From contig OZ024914.1 of the NCBI GenBank assembly GCA_964017125.1, positions 18,169,258 through 18,233,257 on the forward strand: DNA of 64,000 nucleotides, in the 5' to 3' direction. Source of the stretch: Flabesymbios commensalis. Lineage: Eukaryota > Annelida > Polychaeta > Terebellida > Flabelligeridae. Shown in pieces: positions 11,413 to 24,345 of the stretch. The notes under the pieces are model-generated. The model was not told the origin of the DNA and did no database searches. It saw only the letters and a list, made by a program, of their open reading frames with translations. How positions within the stretch are numbered: the first letter of the stretch is position 1; the number at the start of each line of letters is the position of its first letter. A program made the translations under genes and the position numbers.

Positions 11413-11751
11413 TCATGTCTAAACAAAAATGAAATGAATCGGGCTTTAGGCCACTTTTGTGCACAAATAGGCTAAACTGGGCCAGAAGAACCTCCTGAGG
11501 ATGGTGAGATGAATGAGATGACACTGTCCTCCAGACACAGGACTCGAAATTCAAGCCCTGGCGGTCTGAGGCCGAGCACGCTACGTCTCGGTCACGGAGG
11601 CTCCCCACAATACTGAGTTTTACACGTGGATGGGGAAGAAACATTTTTGTTTCTTTCAAACCGCCGAGATCGGGAACCGAGCCCCGAACTCTAGCGTGAA
11701 AGGCAGCGGTGCTAACCACCACCCTAGGGCCCCCGCCCATCATGTCTAAAC
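11413..11751 (-). mobile_element. tRNA-derived SINE, complete, with target duplication
   Basis: A SINE of 315 bp (11425-11739) lies between perfect 12-bp repeats TCATGTCTAAAC at 11413-11424 and 11740-11751. Read on the minus strand, the head has a tRNA-like A-box region (TAGGGTGGTGGTTAGC) and a B-box-like GGGGCTCGGTTCCC. The body includes GAAAGAAACAAAAATG, CTCCGTGACCG and CTCAGG, and it ends in a T-rich tail (TTTCATTTTTGTTT). The duplication shows insertion by target-primed reverse transcription. Confidence 0.9.
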
Positions 11752-12039
11752 GTTTTGAACGATCAGAATTGTTTACTTCATATAATTATTTATGCAATTA
11801 AATCTTTTCGTTTTTAATAAAATATACACGCAATGTACGTGTGCAGGCATAGCTCTGAAATATTGTGGTTCATGAAACGTGAATTCACACTTATTGCTTG
11901 AGTGTTTTGCGGATATTCAGACGTTTCAGACATGGCAATCATCAGCAAGCACGAACTGGTGGCCCATTATTGGCTTAACGTTGTGAGGACATTTTGATCG
12001 TTGGCCGAGCGAGGAACCACAATTGGGCCAAAGTGTCGT

Positions 12040-12320
12040 ACTCTATGGGATAAGAAGGGTTGGTAAAGTGGTTCGCCCCCTTTCCAGCTCGGTTGAATGT
12101 TATGGAACCGGTGGGCGGCGGAAGAAGGCCTCGGACCGGAAGCTGGGTAAGTCTCCATCTCCCCGGGAGGGGGCGTCTGCCGTCTGCTGATTCCCAGCGG
12201 GTCGCTAGACGGCGCCACCACTCACACCGGTGTTTATCGTTCTGCGCATCCCGCCGCGCAGAATTGCGCACGGCGCACGCGCGCCTCTGTGGGGAGGCTC
12301 CCAAAACAAGATGGATGATC
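12040..12320. promoter_or_regulatory. CpG-rich patch, possible promoter or enhancer
   Basis: A GC- and CpG-rich island in otherwise AT-rich DNA, densest at about 12180-12310 (for example GCGCACGGCGCACGCGCGCC), followed by an AAGATGG motif of YY1 type at about 12307. Frames on both strands stay open for about 100 codons, but none shows a recognisable domain. It could be an unmethylated regulatory element or a first exon. Confidence 0.3.
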
Positions 12321-12374
12321 GCAAATTGGGTAATAGAACAGTGCGTCAACACCTCAATACGATACGTGAGATGT

Positions 12375-12448
12375 ATTCTGCCGTGCAAGGAGAAAATGCA
12401 GTAGCTGCTTACTTTAAAAGTAAGCAGTTACTGCCTTTTGGCTTTATT
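12375..12448. mobile_element. Pal-C foldback
   Basis: Arms TGCAGTAGCTGCTTACTTT and AAAGTAAGCAGTTACTGCC are nearly perfect around the centre, continued outward by GTGCAAGG and TTGGCTTTA. Confidence 0.8.
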
Positions 12449-13244
12449 AAACAATTTAGACAAGTCATTATCAGGACACTTGACAACTTGCCCACCATGA
12501 AGGAGGTACAATTTTGTCAAGTTATCATCAATGAACGACAATAAAAATTATGTAGCTCTTTGGGTCAAGTTTTTAGTAGAAAAAGAGTGATGTGGCTTTA
12601 CGTCGCTTTCTCCACGACAATAGAAGTTCGGGACTATGCCATCCTCTATTCGAAATACGTCAATATTATGTATCTATGTGCACAGTATCACTATAAGGAA
12701 CACTCTATACCCCAGAACAATGAACAGTTTGGAGAAATGTTAGGAACAATTACAATGATTCAACATCGGGATTAGAATCCGATACCTCCATATTACGAGG
12801 CCACAGCCGCCGGATCGAATTATCCCTACTGCGGCAGCGTTATTATCAGACAGAGAGGGACGGCTCGATTTATGAATAAACTGGTTATATTTTTTGAGTC
12901 ACGTACACTGTAAACCCCGATTATAGTTAAAATAGCTGTTACACTGATTTTTTTATTTTCAAATAATCAGATCGTTTAATTAAGTTGAAAAAACTTGATA
13001 TTTTGTATTTAACATAAACGAAAGCAACCGAGTTCAAATGACAAAAAAACTTAAAATAAAAAAAAATGAAAATTATAATTTTATATAAATAGGCCAAAAA
13101 GCTGGGAATTTACTCAGTCACAAACGCTATTTTGCAACGGAACTTAAATTATTTAAATCTAACTGATATTAAGCACCATAATAAGTAACATAAACGCGAA
13201 TACTTCATTATCGGTTATTACACCACAACGATCATCATTATTAC
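12449..13244. other. Unassigned AT-rich DNA
   Basis: No feature that I can support. A weakly tRNA-like stretch at 12765-12840 (minus) is discussed under rejected items. Confidence 0.6.
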
Positions 13245-13456
13245 ACTCACTGTTATACACGCACCCAAAAGTACCAGCTTTTGAACACGTTAAAATAAAA
13301 CGTGACATCGATCAACACGATTTCAAAATCGTTGTCCTCCATTTTGTCAAATCTGAGTCATTTTCACTCACTTGAAGTTGTGAGTCGCGTCAGCGAGGCA
13401 CAATTTCAAGTGATTGAAAATTCCAATATTAATCAAATAATTTGGCAGTTGAAGGG
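13245..13456. mobile_element. TTAA-D element
   Basis: The body AAACGTGACATCGATCAACA, AAATCGTTGTCCTCCATTTT and the hairpin CACTTGAAGTTGTGAGTCGC / GCGAGGCACAATTTCAAGTG fit the family. It ends TTTGGCAGTTGAAGGG followed by TTCA, a mutated TTAA. Confidence 0.8.
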
Positions 13457-13512
13457 TTCAGTTGGTCCATCATCAAAACAACATTGCATCAACGTCACGT
13501 GTTTGCTGGGAT
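13452..13512. mobile_element. Pal-A right half
   Basis: AAAACAACATTGCATCAACG then TCACGTGTTTGCTGGGA is the right arm only. It abuts the end of the preceding TTAA-D copy. Confidence 0.6.
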
Positions 13513-15934
13513 CAACCTTGACTACATCCTGGCGAAGGTCGGATTGTCATTCCCCTTCCCACTGATTTGAAGAGCGGAGCTGTCCTTGAATTGAGTGTCC
13601 CCACCTCTTAATACGTCTTATATCCGATCAATCTTAAACAACAAGGTCCGGGGGTGCACCCTCTGTCAGGACCGCTTCAGGCTGTTTTGGCGTACCTAAT
13701 GTTTGATCTATATAAATCGTTTATCTTTAGCCGCATAATGTATTTTTTTCAAGCTTTTCTATTTTACCCGTGTGGTCCAAACATATTGATTTTTCTTCGT
13801 TTCTTCTTCGTTTTTATTTTTATATGTTCAAAAATTGTTTTTTTTTTCTCCCTGAGGTCCAATCAACTTCAAACCTTGGCATAATAATCTTTAGGTATTG
13901 GGGAGGTGTGCTATATATTTTTTAAGAATTCCTAGCTGCTGCTCTTCCGGATTTATTCAGGATTTTCTGGATCACTGTGTGGATCGATGTCGATTCAATG
14001 ACGTACATTCACTGCACAATGAAATTTGGCCCAGGCAATATGGGCCTTAGGCGACTCTATACCGACACCCTTCAAGCACCATCTACATTTAATAATTAAA
14101 AAAAAACATTTGTTCAGTAATGCAGTAATGTTTTACTGCCGGGCCAGTGCCACAAAGATTTTCCCAGCATTCAACCAAAATTGCGTGGACAATAGAAATA
14201 TTTTAAAAGCTACATTTGACCATTAAAATAACAGTTGCAATTCCATTCAAACACGAAACGTCGACTCAATGTTGTTTTAATGTTGGGCTGGCAAATAGTG
14301 ATACAGTAATAATTCAACAGAGAGACAAGGCAATGTGTTTACTGGGCCCTCTGAATATATTCTATTTGACAAATAATTATATATCTAATTAAAATAACAA
14401 AAGCTCAGTGTGGTATTCTGATCTCTGAAATTTGAAGTCTGAAATACAAATTCTGAAGTCTAAAATTACAATTCAAAATAACCCAACAAAATTCGAAATG
14501 GCCGCCACAAAAATCATTAAAATTAGTCCAAACATTATTGTTACTTGAAAAGTAACAATTCTCCTCTAGTTCCCATTGTGATCTCCTGCAGGCTATAGAC
14601 ATGGATCAAAAGCTTAATTCAACTGTTTGTAAACCAGAAAAAAACATACATTATCCCAGTCACAGACGTGACTCAATGCTCTCATTAGTTTATTTGTATT
14701 TGTTGTAAAATACGTCTAGATGTGCAATATCCAAGTTCAGATATATTTACCACAAATAGTTTTGCTTTTCTTATAAACCGCTTTGACCATCATTGACTTT
14801 GACGACAACCATTTCCTGCTCCATAAAGCGTATCGTGATGGTCTTTATTAGTTGTATTTTCATACCTAACCTCCTCTACTCAACAGCGGAGCTAATGCAG
14901 CTCTCGAATCAGTGATCCCTAATGTGGCCGCCTCTACTACTGACCACTTCTACTCTTGTTTTTATTGTATCAGGAAATTAAATGAATCTTTAATGCATTT
15001 TTTGGGCCGCCACCTTGAACCATTGGCGGCCCAGAATACACAATGGCCGCCAAGCGACACAGTGAAGCGTTAACCTTTGAACTATTCGAGGCACAGTTTA
15101 GTGTGATACCTTTTTTCCACATTATTTTCCTGAAAAAGCAGTTTAATATGTAGTTATTGATCTTTTGGTGTGTCCTTCATAGAAAATATTCACAATGGCT
15201 GTCAAATGAAATAAATAATTATAGAAATTCTGAACCAATTCATAAGCCAGTAATAGTAGATCAGCATTGCGATCGATCGAAGTGCACCATACACCATAAT
15301 CAAAGTGAGTATAAGCAGGAATATTATTATGACTGATGAATTTGTGCACTTGTGTCAATTTGTACAAATTTGACAGCCTAACAAAAAGGGGTTGGTAAAT
15401 ACTCTTAAACTGCTCAAACATGTTGAAAAAGAAAAATTATTTGAACAGTTATGGGATTATTTGCAATAATAGGTTGAGCATTATTAATTAATGCAATTAT
15501 TTCTTTATTTCTTTCTAGATTTCAATCTAATAATAATCATTCAACCCTTTAGGTATAAAAATCATATAAATAGTACAATTTTACACATACTTTTATACCA
15601 AATCTGTCCAATGTAACAATAAAAAATAAAAATACATCTTCACTGATCTAATTTTCTTACTAAGTTACCACACAATAAAATAACTAGTTTTACAATTGAT
15701 TAACTAGCATTTATAGATCATCGGCCGAGCGACGCTGGATGTAGTACTTACAGTTCATGTTAGAGGCGCTGTGGTCCACGTTGATTCTGTTCAAGTAGTG
15801 ACACGGTAATGTTCTTTAAGTGTCTGATTGATATGGCAGAATACCCCGTGTATTTGACGCATATTTGACGCATTTGACATTTTTTTTTGTCTGCAGCGAA
15901 TGTAATGAAAACAATTCGTCTTCTCGGACTTGAA
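13513..15934. other. Unassigned DNA
   Basis: AT-rich, apart from one Pal-A half at 14255. Scattered ATGGCCGCC-type motifs near 14500 and 15045 are noted without interpretation. Confidence 0.6.
14255..14300. mobile_element. Pal-A left half
   Basis: ACACGAAACGTCGACTCAAT then GTTTTAATGTTGGGCTGGC is the left arm only. Confidence 0.5.
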
Positions 15935-16002
15935 CTCTCGTGCAAAGCTAAAAGGCAATATCTGCTCATTTTAGATACTGCTTTTTGGCCTTGCATGGCA
16001 AT
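15935..16002. mobile_element. Pal-C foldback
   Basis: GTGCAAAGCTAAAAGGCAAT and TACTGCTTTTTGGCCTTGCA flank a short A/T loop. Confidence 0.7.
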
Positions 16003-16119
16003 TAAAAGACAATTCAATGAAATGGGAACGAATTTTTCCAAAGGTAGACTGCATATTATAATCGACTATAATCGTTTCTAATCCGTCTTATTGGCAGAAT
16101 AAATCACTATTATTGGGAA

Positions 16120-16270
16120 TGAATTGATTGTTTAAACATCAAGATTTTTAAATGTGTGGTCTCAAGGTAAACAAACATGAGTAATTTGCGCTCACTTGAA
16201 GTTGTGGTTCGCGGTAGCGAGACATATTACTTCAAGTGGGTGAACATTTAAATTATTAGCGGTGTAAGGG
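16120..16270. mobile_element. TTAA-D variant (second subfamily)
   Basis: TGTTTAAACATCAAGATTTT and TGGTCTCAAGGTAAACAAAC identify the second subfamily. The hairpin is CACTTGAAGTTGTGGTTCGC / GCGAGACATATTACTTCAAG. It ends GTGTAAGGG and then shares one TTAA (16271-16274) with the next element. Confidence 0.75.
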
Positions 16271-16274
16271 TTAA

Positions 16275-16531
16275 CCCTTTCAAGCTTGTATTTACCATTG
16301 TCATCTTCATCCACTACAAGCCGCGAATTGCTCTCGCAATTCTCGACTTGCAGTGGATGAAGATGACTTGAAGTGGGTGGTAAATGAAAAAATATATATT
16401 GTTATTATTTAAATAGTTCCATCAAAATTTTCGTTCTAAACCCTTTCTATGTGTAGGAAATGAAGTCATTCTTCAGAGATACAAAATGATGCATTGATGC
16501 ATGCATTAATGCATCGTGAGGGCCTAAAGGG
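16275..16531. mobile_element. TTAA-F element with nested palindromes
   Basis: CCCTTTCAAGC to CCTAAAGGG, with TTAA on both sides (16271-16274, 16532-16535). Left of centre is a long hairpin, TCATCTTCATCCACT pairing with AGTGGATGAAGATGA, capped by AATTGCTCTCGCAATT. Near the right end is a second palindrome built from GATGCATTGATGCATGCATT. The ends match TTAA-D/E; the hairpins do not. Confidence 0.75.
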
Positions 16532-17399
16532 TTAACAGAGTGAGGTCTAAACCCCTCATTACCATAAGTATCAGGATTATCCCGATAAAAATGTTGAAGT
16601 GACAAATGTGATTTTTGTGAATGCAGCGGTTCGTTTGAAGCAGATCGGCTGAGCTAGCACTCATACATTACGGTTTTCTTGATTCTAAAGGTCTCTGTAT
16701 GGCGCCTTATTACATCGCTCTGTCAATGAATGCCCTCTAATTTACACAATGCACATAGTGCATCAATGAACAAATCGATTAAAACCACAAAAATGCTTAT
16801 CGTGGTTATGCAAGCTGATATCAAACAGACATGGCCTTGTGAGAAAGTTGTACGTTTCAGCTTCAACTCATGGAAATATTTATATAAATATTTTCTCAAA
16901 CGAACATCGACCACACAGTTTATTTTTTTGAAATTCGTTTAAAAGGAATGTGTTTGTTGGATCTATTCATGCAATAATTATTGTCAGCAAAGTTATAATC
17001 AATGTTTTGTGGAGTTGCTGAACGGTGAACACTTCACGATTTTGGTGTATCTGGCATGACGCTGAAGGCATTACGTTCTTTATCCTGTTATTTTCATTGT
17101 ACTCTATCGATTTAATCAGTTACGATGTATTTTATTCTAAATTTTATTTATTGAAAAGAAAAATGCCTTGTCGCCCATCTTTTGTTCTGTCCAACAATAG
17201 TTCAAAACCGATCTTTTGTAAGAGACATTATTTACCCACGTTTTACTCTTATTTTCACTTAGATTTTTTCACATTGCCATCATCCAGAAATGTTCCCATC
17301 CATAGATAGTACGAGTAGAGCCATCTTCACTCTGCCATGTGATTTGCGGCACGCAATCCCATGGCCTCACGTTATACTGTCATCTGCCCTGATACAAAT

Positions 17400-17660
17400 A
17401 TCTTCGGACCAATCACATTGGTAAGCAACGTAAACAAATCGTCTGACCCCGGGTGTGACTGTCTCGGAAATCTGTGCCGCGCATTGTGAGTGGTCACCGC
17501 TGACGTCATTCACAGGCACTAATGAATATTCATGTTAAGATAACCCCTCTCTAATATACAGTTCCCGTACACACTAGTTGTCCAGGCTAGAGCCATGCTC
17601 TGCGTGTATTAAGACTGGACTGGTGCAGATGGAGTAGAGCTAGCTCCACCAAATACATGT
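17400..17660. promoter_or_regulatory. Possible regulatory segment with CRE and POU-type palindromes
   Basis: TGACGTCA appears at about 17503 in GCTGACGTCATT, and the 12-bp palindrome ATGAATATTCAT at about 17522. The GC content rises locally. No gene was recognised next to it, so this is a motif observation only. Confidence 0.2.
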
Positions 17661-17824
17661 AATGAGATAGCTGTTGAATAAAACTCACAGCTGACCTACA
17701 TTCTTCGCGGATACATGCCACAGAGAATGGAATAGAACGTTTGTCCAGCATTATATTACCCCCTAAATCTGCACATCATATTTCCTATGAAGATATCGCA
17801 CGTCAGAAATGATATACTAACAAA

Positions 17825-18059
17825 CCCTTCAACTCTAAATTAAATAGTCGAAACTTTCACCCACTTGAAATAATGTTTCTCGACCCACAACTTCAGGCTG
17901 CTGAAAATTATTAACATTTTTTAAAATATTAGTCCAAACATTTGCAAATCTTGAAGTTTAAACACTCATTTGTCCACAATAGCAGTGATTAAATCGGCTA
18001 ACAAACTGGACTACAAACGACTATAAGTAAACTGTTGTGCAGAGAGGTGAAAGGGTTAA
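17825..18059. mobile_element. TTAA-D variant, reverse orientation
   Basis: CCCTTCAACTCT at left and GTGAAAGGG followed by TTAA (18056-18059) at right. The hairpin (CACCCACTTGAAATAATG... CCACAACTTCAGG) is near the left end, and AAACATTTGCAAATCTTGAA is the reversed body motif. Confidence 0.7.
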
Positions 18060-18072
18060 ATTGTCATTTCCC

Positions 18073-18184
18073 AGTGAACACAAAACATTTGTATAACATT
18101 TATACAATGTCGGACTAACGTCGAAGACGTTGGTCCGACGTTGTATAAATGCTATACAAAATTAATGTTGTGTGTTTACTGGGC
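18073..18184. mobile_element. Pal-B palindromic MITE, complete
   Basis: CCCAGTGAACACAAAACATT to GTTGTGTGTTTACTGGG. The two halves pair over most of their length and meet at ACGTCGAAGACGTTGG. Confidence 0.85.
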
Positions 18185-18467
18185 TGTTCGACGCCTTGTC
18201 TTTTGTGGGGCTCAGCATTTGAACATCCAAATTGTTTTTAACTCAGAATTGCATTCTGATTCTGCATTCCATTTGTTAAGGATCGCACACACTACTTTTT
18301 TCAGAAAATTAAAATTTCCGGTTTTGTGTGAGAGCATGTTTTTCTTACTAAATCGTCAAATTGAAGTCTACTGAAGATAAGTGTGACGTTTTTCAGTCGT
18401 TCTTAAATGACCCATTGACGTTTAAATTATGTCATAGGTTTTAGGGCTCAGGGGGTTATTGCCTTGC

Positions 18468-18511
18468 AAAGCCACAAGGCAGTAACTGCTTGCTTTTCAG
18501 AGAAATATGAT
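18468..18511. mobile_element. Pal-C left half
   Basis: TTGCAAAGCCACAAGGCAGT and AACTGCTTGCTTTTCAG; the right arm is missing. Confidence 0.55.
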
Positions 18512-19349
18512 ATATTAGAAGACGACTTTTAAAAAACAGAGTAGTTATTCCGGCCCGTTATTTGATACTATTTACGAATTATTTACCAATAAGATTATGA
18601 GACATAAAGGTATCATGCAACATAGATGTACCATGCAAAAAGTACAGGATTATAATACTATACTTGTACCCTTTGCTTTGCTGCTCCGTAATTATGATCA
18701 CCCAGCCTGTCAAATTACTGGATCCGCTATGTTTGACAAATTCAAAATGTCCTTCTCACGGAAACAAAGGGACTAACGCCTTGAAGGTAAGGTGTCGTCT
18801 GTTTGTTTGATTACGAGAGAGCGATGGTGTTCTTTTTTATTATTACTGACTACGATAAATAATGTTATGATGAAACTAATATTGATGCAAAGACTGCACA
18901 GTGTCTGATTTTAATGTTGTTCCTTGTATTATTATTAGGTTTTTTTTAAATCCCTAATAAAATCTTTATAAATGCTATATTTATAAATTATGTCGCCTAT
19001 TGTACCCCAATAATTTATTATTAATATTTAATTATACCTTGCTGCAGAGAAGCGAGTTTATTTCGTGAATCCATGTCCTGTACATGTACAGTTTGCCTGC
19101 GTGTGCACCCGTCAAACGCGATTAAATGTTGCATTCCATTAATTGGGCGACCTAGTATTTTCTCCAACTGATCGACCTTGAACTGGTCAACAGCACCGTT
19201 TGATGCTGAATTAGTGAAAGCTCAGGTCTCTTGGGGAGACGCTGCGTGCATAATGCTTATTTCTCCCTCAACAACAAACTGTGTGGGATTCAGACTGAAT
19301 AGGAAAATATTTTATCTGTGTAACTTATTTTATCTGAGTTTTACAATAC

Positions 19350-20190
<841 letters not shown>

Positions 20191-20549
20191 GTAAAGGCTG
20201 ATGGTGTCACTGACTGGCATTCTAGAGGTTGTTCACATCAATCACAAAGAGAACTAACATTATTTGATTGCATTAAATTACAATAAACTGGCATATAAAT
20301 TGTTAATTATTTCAATATACGTCATTTTATCTTCAGTCATAATTATTGCCCATCCACACTGAAATGATTTACTTATTGGTATGCAGTACAGTAAAATTGT
20401 AAAATTGTTTGCAAAAGTCGCGATGTGGGAGTGTTCACAATATGCATGTGAGCTCGCTCTCGACATTTTCTTCTTGTCTACATTATTCCGCCTGTCATTT
20501 TATTATATTTATTTTCATGTTGCTGGGGAAAGTCATTTTCAATTCAGTA

Positions 20550-20725
20550 TTAGCACAATAAATACCAGGTTTTTAACGTGATAAAACGTGACATCAATCA
20601 GCAAGACTTCAAAATCGTCGACCTATATTTTTGTCATCTGAATAATTTTCACTTGTGAATCGCGTCAGTGAGACAAAACTTAAAATGGGTGAAAATGCCA
20701 ATTAAATAACTTGGCGGTTAAAGGG
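20550..20725. mobile_element. TTAA-D element
   Basis: AAACGTGACATCAATCAGCA, AAATCGTCGACCT and a degraded hairpin (TTCACTTGTGAATCGC / GTGAGACAAAACTTAAAA). It ends TTGGCGGTTAAAGGG followed by TTGA. Confidence 0.75.
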
Positions 20726-21720
20726 TTGATACACCTTTTGAGGTTACTGCACCTTGTTTCGAATTATACTTATCTTTGCATATAAAGAAGCCAAACAAGT
20801 TATGCTTATTGTGAAAAACTCAAAAGCACGTACACCACAATCATCTTAACAAGCCTTTTCTCCGGCAATAGACTGGATAATACCGATTTCAACATGAGGC
20901 GTCATTATAATCGTTACATCATAATATTAATGACCTCATGGTGATACCGTGTCATGATTCAGTTCCTATCCAGCCCTGCCTGTCTACAGATCACACAGTG
21001 GGCGTACACTCCTGTCACTCTATATGACAGGGTCAAGTCAGTCTGCATTTACTAGGCCTACATCATTTATCGCTCTGCTGTAAATCGTTCTTGATGATAT
21101 TCTACTAGACACAGACGGATGAGCTGTATACGACGCCATCACTAACACGCATATTAACATGGAATGTCATAGAATGGATGAACATAAAAAAAAGGTTACA
21201 TAAAAAGTAATCTCATTTATCAATCATGTGTCAGCTCATAAGCCGTCGCGCAGGCAAATCACACCACTTTTACCCTGTTTACAGATTTGAGATACTAATT
21301 CAAACACAAAAGGAAAGCTTTCGACGCTTGACTCACGACACAGACATTATATATTGTTATAACAGAAATCTTTACACTGATGACAAAACATTACAGACAT
21401 CATAACATGGATTATTATTATTATTATTATCAGATGTGTAGGCTTATTATTAGTATGTGTTATTAAATGTTATGTTAAATTGTATTAGCACTTGTGCTAC
21501 TTGGAAATCCAAATTAATATGTTTATACCAGATGTTATGCAGGTAATTTTATGGTGTAATATAGCTACTTCTTCTTCCATATAGGCTAGTATCTTCTTTT
21601 CTGTGAAATGTGAAACTGAAACCATCAGATGTCCCTGTTACACCATAAACAGTCGTTTGGTAGAGCTGATCTAAAGCAGTGACAGGAGGGGATAATGAGA
21701 AAAGATTAGGCTCAGTTAGG
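20726..21720. other. Unassigned DNA
   Basis: No recognisable gene or repeat family; a short (ATT)n lies near 21413-21430. Confidence 0.6.
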
Positions 21721-21815
21721 ACACGATAAGTTCATCCATTCTATGTTTGGTGTCTGCGACGCTGGCCCAACACCAAACATATTAGAATAGGTGAACGTCT
21801 CGTGTTTGAGGAGAA
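21721..21815. mobile_element. Pal-A relic
   Basis: GTTTGGTGTCTGCGACGCTG with GGCCCAACACCAAACAT, then GTGAACGTCTCGTGTTTG. The left outer arm is lost. Confidence 0.55.
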
Positions 21816-22539
21816 GTTAGCAGAAGAGAGCCACCTAGCGAACACTCAAAAGAAATCTCTAGACCCGGACGTCTGATAAAGAGACGCAATCAGGAAGCTG
21901 TAGCAGAGAAACTAGACCGGAAGATGTAGCAGACAACCAGGATTGGAGACATTATTCGGGGAGCGTCGAGTTGACCTTGAAAAGTTATATTTAGTATAAT
22001 GATCGACGACAGCCTGCATTTATATAAGAGGGTAAAACAGATGATTAGTCTACCTGCCAGGTAGGTGAACCCAAAATGGTTTTACAGCAGAGGTGTTTTG
22101 GTGGAAATGTGATATAGGCTCATAGGGTCCAAGAAGCTGGCAAATGCCGGATGCTCAATTGAACATTTTTTTAATTAGTATAATTTATGAGGTGATCCAA
22201 GAACTGGCTTATACCTCAATTTTAAGCGATAATAATAACTTAATAAAAGCTCAAAAAATTCAATAAATGAGTCTAATAAAATTGGACAGATATATTATAA
22301 AACAATATATACAAAAATTCAAAATGGCCGTCAAGGACCATTTTTATTGATAAATCTATACATTATATGTTTTTTTACATTTGTGTTCACTTGTCTCACA
22401 GTAGTGAGCATTAGGGGTTTTTCTATTCGTTTATATCTTAATGTTAGAATTCAAGTATCGGAAAACAAACGCGCATATTTTCAACTGCCAATCCAATGAC
22501 TTTGATGTAGGGATGGGGCGACTAAAGCATGGGGCCCTA

Positions 22540-22990
22540 CTCTAGCAAGATAATTTGGGACACGCTGTAATTTTGTAAAGGTATTTTTCTGGCATGTTAT
22601 GTAGTAAAGAATCACAATACTCCAGCTTACTAGTAACTAATGCGACTGCAATATGTTGACGGGAGCCAGAAGTCCACCTCTGCTGACGCATCCAACATCC
22701 CGAATATGATAGAAAACAGGCACTACACACGTAAGATATTTCTTGGCGGAAAATTAATTTTTTGTCAAACAGGACTCCCAGGTCTTTTTACCGAATCTGC
22801 TGGATCTATTTGAGTATGAAAAATGGGAAGATGAAAAATAGCTAAAAAAAATTCGTTGACATTCAGATCCAAATAGAAGAAATTCGGTTTTACTAGATAG
22901 GAAGTCATGGTATGTTGTATCATAATCTCCGTACACAAGGCTATATCTTGTATTTTTTCCATTCTTCGGATACAACTGAACAAAATTCAA
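22540..22990 (-). mobile_element. LINE reverse-transcriptase fragment (CR1/L2-like)
   Basis: Minus-strand translation gives KTEFLLFGS at about 22865-22891 and LVTSKLEYCDSLLHNMPEKY at about 22580-22640. These are familiar in order from CR1/L2/Rex-type LINE reverse transcriptases (KTEFLLFGS... TSRLDYCNSLLYGLP). The two pieces lie in different frames with about 230 bases between, so it is a frameshifted remnant. No endonuclease or 3' end is recognisable. Confidence 0.7.
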
Positions 22991-23509
22991 AATGGCAAAG
23001 GATAAAACTTCTAAATATGACCATTCTGTCTTTACAATTTGATAAAAGATGATAGTCAGTCTCTTCAGTACGCCTACATTTGAGTGATTTCCGGCTTTAA
23101 AACATATTTGTTGAATATTGAATTGAGTTTATATAAGTTTGCTTAACATTGCTTAAGTCGTCCAGTCAAAGACACTCATGACACTTTTATTAAAGCTATT
23201 ATATACATATTTAATAAACATATACTAGTATTTAATAAACATTCAGTACACACGTATTAAATATAATTTTCAGAACTGTTTACTTAAATCAGCATACGAT
23301 GTGCAATAAACGAGAAAGTGGAATACGTCCTCAACAACAATAGTTTTGGTTTTTTAACAAAAAGGATATAATCATGTATTTTTAATTTCTAAAATATTGT
23401 AATAGTGGTAGAAGCTATTACGATAAATGTGGAGGTGTAATTAGTGTTGAGTCGCTGACATTTTTTGCAGCGGGCAAATAATATACGAACCCTTCACGAT
23501 GTGGATAAC

Positions 23510-23568
23510 AGTTGGTTCAAGGCTGGTCCAACATAACAGCCGTCGGGCCAACCTTGAACCGCCTTCTT
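23510..23568. mobile_element. Short Pal-A-like palindrome
   Basis: GGTTCAAGGCTGGTCCAAC pairs with GTTGGGCCAACCTTGAACC-type sequence around AACAGCCGTC. It resembles a Pal-A centre with other outer arms. Confidence 0.45.
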
Positions 23569-23687
23569 CCACCTCGTTTGCCAGACAGATTCACTCAGAC
23601 TTTGTGAGCGCACACCGTGTCCCGCTGGACATCCATTTTCAGTTAAACGCCGGTTACAGAGACTGGACGCACTGACAGCGCCCCCGA

Positions 23688-23801
23688 TCACCAAACCGGA
23701 GACGTTGACCCAATGCTGGTTTAATGCTGGGCCATCGTCTCCGACGCTGGCCCAGCATTAAAACAGCATTGTGTCAACGTGTCCTGGTTGCTGGGGGGTC
23801 G
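23688..23801. mobile_element. Pal-A MITE, nearly complete
   Basis: GAGACGTTGACCCAATGCTG, TTTAATGCTGGGCCATCGTC, CGACGCTGGCCCAGCATTA and GTTGCTGGGG lie in consensus order. Confidence 0.8.
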
Positions 23802-24002
23802 ACAAGATCCGTATACCACAGTCTGCAATGCGCTTTGATTTCAGATTCAAACGCTATCGCCGTTGACATCCGGACTGGATTGTAAATGAGTGTGGGGAGC
23901 TTGGTCGTCCGTTCTCTCGACCGGTCCGCCGGAATCCACGCAATTTACGACCAGCTACAAGTTGTTGACCTGTGTGGGATTTGTGTCGTGGGCGGGCTCC
24001 AT

Positions 24003-24085
24003 CCTGGCAAACACAAAGCGTTGATTTATTGTTGGGCCAGCCTCGGTGGACGGTGGATCAACGTTGCATCAATATTGGATAAATA
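24003..24085. mobile_element. Pal-A relic
   Basis: TGGCAAACACAAAGCGTTGA and TTATTGTTGGGCCAGC, then CAACGTTGCATCAATATTGG. Confidence 0.55.
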
Positions 24086-24127
24086 TATCGTGTTTGTTAG
24101 AAGTGGTTGGAATGTTATGAAAGTGAA

Positions 24128-24340
24128 GAAATTTAAGACTGGTCCAAGAAAACATCCTGAGGATGGTGTGATAAATTAGATGACACTGTCCGCCTGACAC
24201 ATGGATCTAAATTAAAACCCTGACGGTCTGAGGCCAAGCATGCTACCTTTCGGCCAGGACTCTCTGATGCCAAATCGTTATCGAATCCAAAACTCTGGCA
24301 TGACAGGCGGTGACGTTAGCCATTAGACTTGGGCCCATAA
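24128..24340 (-). mobile_element. tRNA-derived SINE, degraded third copy
   Basis: The plus strand shows the same landmarks as the 11.4-kb copy: CATCCTGAGGATGGTG, GATGACACTGTCC, CGGTCTGAGGCC, and a decayed head ending GCCATTAGACTTGGGCCC. Internal deletions and substitutions are numerous, and I found no target duplication. It is older than the other two. Confidence 0.7.
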
Positions 24341-24345
24341 AAGCA

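Noticed and set aside
11351-11743. 130-codon minus-strand frame and its relative at 36.6 kb
   Set aside because: Both coincide with the tRNA-derived SINE copies bounded by target duplications.
12060-12544. Overlapping open frames of 104-137 codons on both strands at the CpG-rich patch
   Set aside because: GC-rich DNA has few stops on either strand. None of the frames shows a domain, and one runs on into a Pal-C foldback.
12765-12840. tRNA-like stretch on the minus strand (T-arm-like TCGGATTCTAATCCCGA)
   Set aside because: The T arm has a mismatch, the A box is not convincing, and no acceptor stem closes. At most it is a decayed SINE head.
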